Shown here: positions 59,345 through 64,000 of the stretch, piece after piece
How the letters are laid out: each line of letters starts with the position of its first letter
How positions within the stretch are numbered: the stretch's first letter is position 1
Source of the DNA: Chamaecrista fasciculata
Taxonomy: Eukaryota > Streptophyta > Magnoliopsida > Fabales > Fabaceae
Assembly (NCBI GenBank): GCA_003254925.1
Contig: QANZ01049750.1
Coordinates: 1 to 64,000, forward strand
Direction of reading: 5' to 3'
Length of the DNA stretch: 64,000 bases
Notes under the pieces: generated by a model
Databases searched by the model: none
Seen by the model: only the letters and a program-made list of their open reading frames with translations
Told to the model about the DNA's origin: nothing
Position numbers and translations under genes: made by a program

Positions 59345-59929
59345 ATCTTCATAGGCAAAACACCCTTTCGTGTCCTTAACGTTTGCGGTGATTTTCAATT
59401 ATGCCCCTAACATTTCATTTGTGTCAGTTGTGCCCCCAATGTGAAACGTTAGTTTCAATTATGCCCCCAATTTCAATCATCCACAAAAAAAACACCATTT
59501 TCGCACGATTTGAGCTCGGCTTTGATCAGATTTCATATGGGTACTCATTTTCGACTCCTAAGGATCATTTTGCACATGGAAATTTTGAGAAAAATGCTTC
59601 GTTTTGCTGCATTTCGTTTTGGTCCTTTTTGGGGTTCATCGGGTCCGATTTTTTTCGGATTTGGGGCTATTTTAAACTTAATCTTTGAAATTGATCCAAG
59701 GAATCAAGTTTGTGATGTCCGAAAATAAAAACCCATATGAAATCTGATCAAAATCGAGCTCAAATCGTGCAAAAATGGTGTTTGTTTTTGTGGATGATTG
59801 AAATTGGGAGCATAATTAAAACTAACGTTTCACATTGGGGGCACAACTGACACAAATAAAACGTGAGGGGCATAACTGAAAATCACCGCAAACGTTAGGG
59901 GCACGAAATGGTGTTTTACCATCTTGATA
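59345..59929. mobile_element. Foldback MULE-type element
   Basis: The element 59354-59920 (567 bp) starts GGCAAAACACCCTTTCGTG and ends CACGAAATGGTGTTTTACC. Arms of about 200 bp enclose a loop of about 180 bp. The flanking 9-mers ATCTTCATA and ATCTTGATA agree at 8 of 9 positions. The arms repeat the phrase AATTATGCCCC and its complement. Confidence 0.8.
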
Positions 59930-60749
59930 TTGTAAGACTTCTTTCCCACTAGGCCACTATCTTCAAGATCATTTTGGGATGTTGAATGCATTAATTGGTC
60001 AGGCATTATAGGCAATTTAATGTAGAGAGTTTTTGTTCAAGGTTTGGGTTAAATAATGAATTTATAAGGCTGATGTTAACTAACTTAAGTTCCGATCAAA
60101 CTATGTCCGAATAAAAAACACGTCCAAAAACAAAGAGATCCATTAATATTGACTGACTACAACCTAATCACGTTTATTAAATGCTCTCATATAGATGATA
60201 GGATAGATCTGCATCTGTGAATTGTTTGCGATATCAATTAATTACGGTGAGCCATAGTCTGTAACTTGAAATAAATAATCAAACAAGTTGCCAAGAAATT
60301 AGCAGCTTCCTCTTTGCATCAAGCAACCTTAGATCCTCGGGCTCCAATTACAAGGAGCCAATAAAAATAGCAGTTTTCATTTAAAGTGTCAACCTAAGTT
60401 GATCAAACGGAAAGCATGATACCGTTGTTTTCCTGAACAAAGCGTAAAAGTTCAAAGTTGAAACGGCCAAACTTGTGTAAGTTGGGTACCTCCTCAAATC
60501 CTCAAAGTTGTTAAACAGAGCTCAAAAGCTAACATAGACGAAATTCTTTAGATTGGAACCAGAAGGGAAAAGAAAAACTTGATATTTGATAGTATGATGT
60601 AAATGTCGCATTGTACACGGAGATCTCATTATATGTCCAAAAAAATGGGTATCACAATAGTATGTTAAAACTGCCCTTTTTTTTTTTTCCTTTCACTCAC
60701 CTCTATTTCTAACTCAAATATGAATATCTGAAAAGTTGATGATGCGCTC
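59930..60749. other. 3' flank of the ubiquitin protease gene
   Basis: Intergenic sequence and the probable 3' UTR of the minus-strand protease. No gene was seen. Confidence 0.45.
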
Positions 60750-63700
60750 TCAACTTTTCTCATAGAAAAGAATGTATGCCTCACAACCAAGAACTTCTTT
60801 AAGGGAAACTTCGCGCACATAAGCATCACTTGCATGATACCATGTGGAACTGGAACTCTCATTCTCTATATCACCCTTCTCTCTCTTCTTCTGCCCGCCT
60901 CTCACATACGCAACATAGTGACCCCCTCTCATTGTCCCAGAGTGCTCGACCACGCCAACCAACCGGTATTCTTGCTTCTCTTCATTCATGCACCTGCGTT
61001 TTTTTTGGGAGGCAATAAAAAGTTAAATTTATTACCAAAAGTATCATTCACTTTCATAGAGCTTCGAGGGTAAGAATAAATGATATATACTCAATAAGCC
61101 AAACTGACATGTTTGTAGATAGGCTACACTCGTGCCAAGACATCATTAAATGATATATGATTAAATGAAAATAATGTACCAACCAAATGCAAGCCTCCCT
61201 GTCACTGTCCAACTCTAGATAGGAAACCATTTTTTCAATGAGAAATTATATCATAAGAATATAGCAGAAGAGGATAAAATATCCTCCTTAGTCTCATGAA
61301 AACAAAAGAGATCAACAGATATATGAAACAGTATAGAACCTACTACTTTCTTCTCTATCAGACTTGATTTGGTATAATACAGGCAAGGTGTCAAGTTAAA
61401 ACGTGAACTAATCATCCTTCATTGAGACACCCAGTTGACATTGGAAAGGTGACCAAGTGACTAACCCTAAAAACCAGGTGATACAAGTATTCCTTCTACT
61501 ACAAAGAGACGCTGATCATTAGATCAATGCATAGGAGAGTGTTTACCACCAAATTGACATAAACTAAGCACACAAAATCAGAAAAGTGAAGGAGTGATAT
61601 CAGAAAGAATATGTCAGATTCTGGCATTCAAATTCAGTCAAACAGTGCAACTTTATTCCCTTACATATTTGTGGTTGACTTGAATTGAATGCCAGATTCA
61701 AATTCTACACGACACACAAACCATGGATCTACCCATTTATAGCTACACATCATACAGGCTCAAGCCTGAGGCTACTCACTTACTGAAGGGCTAAACTTAA
61801 CAATAACAATAACATTATCAATACTACATGCAATCAAAGCACGGAAGGCAACAAAAACAGCTAATCAATGAGCAAGTCAATACCTAATATAGTGACAGAA
61901 GTTTTGTTGCACTTTTAAGCCACAATGACTCTATATTTTGTTTTAGCTTCTTTGTTTCCCTTCATTGTACTTTTGCTCTCCAATCTAATTTCTCTATTCT
62001 TTATATAATAAAGTTTATTCTTTTGTACCAAAAGGAAAAAAAATACAGGAAAAGATTAATTTCCAAAATTGTCCTATGATTATATTAAACTTATGATTCC
62101 AACAACTGCAATGATTAAACTGAATTGAATAATATAGGTAGCAGCCTTGTGTCTCTAGTAATAGTTTAAAGTTAAAGTTCAAACAGAATCTAGCAAAATC
62201 CACGTAGGTACCTGGGATCCATATATGGTCTAAGATCAATTATTTCTTTGAAACTAACATGGCCACTTAATTTACTTAAGCGGCCCCGGATATCTTGGCT
62301 GAACCTCTTCAAATGAATAGTGAGAACGGGTGGTGCCTTATAAATAAGGACCCTCTTTGTTGCGTTCCTCTTTACTTTCAAACTCTTGGAGTCCAACTCT
62401 TCATCTTTGTTGACTTCTGAGTCATTGTTTTCATGATTCACTGACTGAGAATCTATTACCTGGACACTGACATCTCCAGTGTTATTCTGTATACCTGAAG
62501 AATTGGCAGCTATACCATTATCTTTGTCAGAGAATTCTTGAAAACCCAAAGATTCCTTGTTATGTGCATCTTTCATCTGAAGTGTCCCATCTTCCCCTTT
62601 ATGAACAGCATTCAACTCATCTGTCTGACCATTTTCAAGCTCTGTGCAATATTCAACTTGTGAGACTGAACCTTCCCTGATTTTGTCATTATTAATATTC
62701 CCATTAACAAGGCCTCTAGCCAAAGTCGGACAAGAATTAGCTGTATGCCAGGGTTCATCATTACTTCCAGTCTCTTCTCCATTGGATACCATTTTCCCCT
62801 GCAACTTGACTTTCAATTTCTGATGTTGGAGAATTTTTGAACAGTTCTCACAATGCCAAGCATTTTCATTTGAGAGAAGCTCAGGTTTTATAAAATGAGC
62901 CAAGCAACTCTCTACAGAGACTGGTGAATCTGTGTCATCAACTTCATTGGGATCTGACTCACTGCTGTTTCCAGCTAAAAAACCTGCTTCAACCTCACTA
63001 GATGAAGGTCTAGGAGCAGGGCCAGCAACAGTTTCCGGCTCGTCAAATAAACCACCCAATCCATCAAACCCCAAGTCTTCTTGCCCGCAGTCCAAAACTG
63101 ATGAGGAGGCCTCACCATCTCCCATGATATCCCCAGTAGATGAACTTACTTCTTTATATGGGAGCAAAAGCACTTCCGATTCTTGAACTTGTACTGGAAC
63201 CTCATCTTCCCACCCATTCACGGAAGAAGAATTAGGTCCTAGGTGTTGTGCCTCATCAAGTAACTTCTGATCATTAGATTCAGAGGTAGCCTGTACAGGG
63301 CCATTTACTGATTCTTCTTTGATTTCAGCATCCTGTCTCAATGCAACATCCTTCTGCTGGGAAAAGAAACTGGATTCATCCGTCACGGTTTCTGGTTCTG
63401 GATCTACATAATCCAACCATGTAAAATCATCTGATAAAGTTGTTTTATTCTCTGCACTATTGTCAAGGACTATATTTTCAGGGTCTTGAATGGTCAGGAA
63501 ACTAGCAGAAGTTGAGTTCTCTTGATCAGACAGGCTACCTTTTTTCTCAGGACCTAATACCGTAGAATCCCCAGAAGAAGCCCCCACCTCTCCAGAACTT
63601 GATATGTTCGAATGCACAGGGTAGGATGATTCATTACCCAATCGTTGGGTTGCTACACTTTGAACAGTTGAAGGACCAGCATCTCTGTTAACTTTGACCC

Positions 63701-64000
63701 GTGTCTTTCCACCTTTCTTTGGAGGAAGTTTTGTTTTTTTGGATCGAGATGCTACTTGGGCCTTCCTAGGTGGAGGTTTCTTAGAAGGAACTGGCAAGGA
63801 GAGATCTAGAAAGGGCTCATACACCATTGAGGAATGCCCACACTCAACGCAACATACAATACTTGATAATTTTCCCCCAAATAAAGCATCAATTAAAGTA
63901 ATTATATTGGAAGGGGTCCCATTTTCATCAGGACTATCCTTCTGTTTTCTTGCAGCCAGCTCTTCAGTACTCAGCCCATCAAGCAAGCAACATAGAAATT
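60750..64000 (-). CDS. Ubiquitin carboxyl-terminal hydrolase, UBP1/UBP2 type (3' part; runs off right edge)
   Basis: Two exons are visible: 64000 (edge) down to 62212, and 60993-60750, joined across a 1.2-kb GT-AG intron with the Arg codon split. The first contains the zinc-binding CVEC finger followed by [11 protein letters not shown], and then a long acidic, low-complexity insert of about 400 residues. The second CENC pair follows, and then the [11 protein letters not shown] block. The last exon holds the catalytic His box [20 protein letters not shown] and ends [12 protein letters not shown]. The Cys box must lie beyond the window. These enzymes cleave ubiquitin from proteins; Arabidopsis UBP1 and UBP2 share the long insert and are linked to canavanine resistance. 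The frame stays open to the edge. Confidence 0.93.

Overview
The window is a stretch of a flowering-plant (eudicot) nuclear genome. It is AT-rich, with GT-AG introns, CT/GA-rich 5' leaders, TATA boxes about 80-105 bp before several start codons, and dense non-autonomous transposons. All recognisable proteins are plant families. Gene content does not fix the species; an asterid is only a guess.

Layout. (1) 2129-2067 (-): first coding exon of a SAGL1-like F-box/kelch gene whose body lies beyond the left edge. (2) 8645-4197 (-): complete six-exon DEAD-box helicase of the RH11/37/52 (DED1/DDX3) group. (3) 9.5-19.3 kb: gene-free zone built of a Mutator-like element with 9-bp target duplications and at least four MITE-like elements that share a core. 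(4) 19424-25127 (+): complete eleven-exon PP2A catalytic subunit. (5) 31000-26587 (-): phytoene synthase with six exons of canonical length; its last intron holds a broken copia-derived element and a foldback MULE. (6) 36360-37448 (+): intronless O-methyltransferase preceded by two tandem copies of an inverted-repeat unit carrying an snRNA-promoter-like motif pair. (7) 40145-38438 (-): plastid-targeted-looking membrane protein of unknown function. (8) 42837-44210 (+): intronless PUT-type polyamine transporter. (9) 44.2-57.0 kb: gene-free zone rich in foldback elements, Helitron-like ends and a poly(A)-tailed insertion. (10) 57051-58094 (+): intronless F-box/kelch protein of the KMD/KFB group. 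(11) 60750 to the right edge (-): 3' part of a UBP1/UBP2-type ubiquitin protease.

The genes are independent transcription units. Head-to-head helicase and PP2A genes match a gene pair that is also adjacent in Arabidopsis, which suggests an old conserved pair stretched by transposons. The two F-box/kelch genes belong to the small set reported to control phenylalanine ammonia-lyase turnover, and an O-methyltransferase lies between them; any functional link is conjecture.

The most distinctive material is in the accessory DNA: several foldback elements with exact or near-exact 9-bp target duplications, a Helitron-like family in which two copies form a large palindrome, a pair of related elements whose internal 8-bp palindromes differ in a coordinated way, and the tandem unit upstream of the methyltransferase. 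Exons were assembled by hand from splice signals and frame; reading phase closes at every junction of the complete genes.
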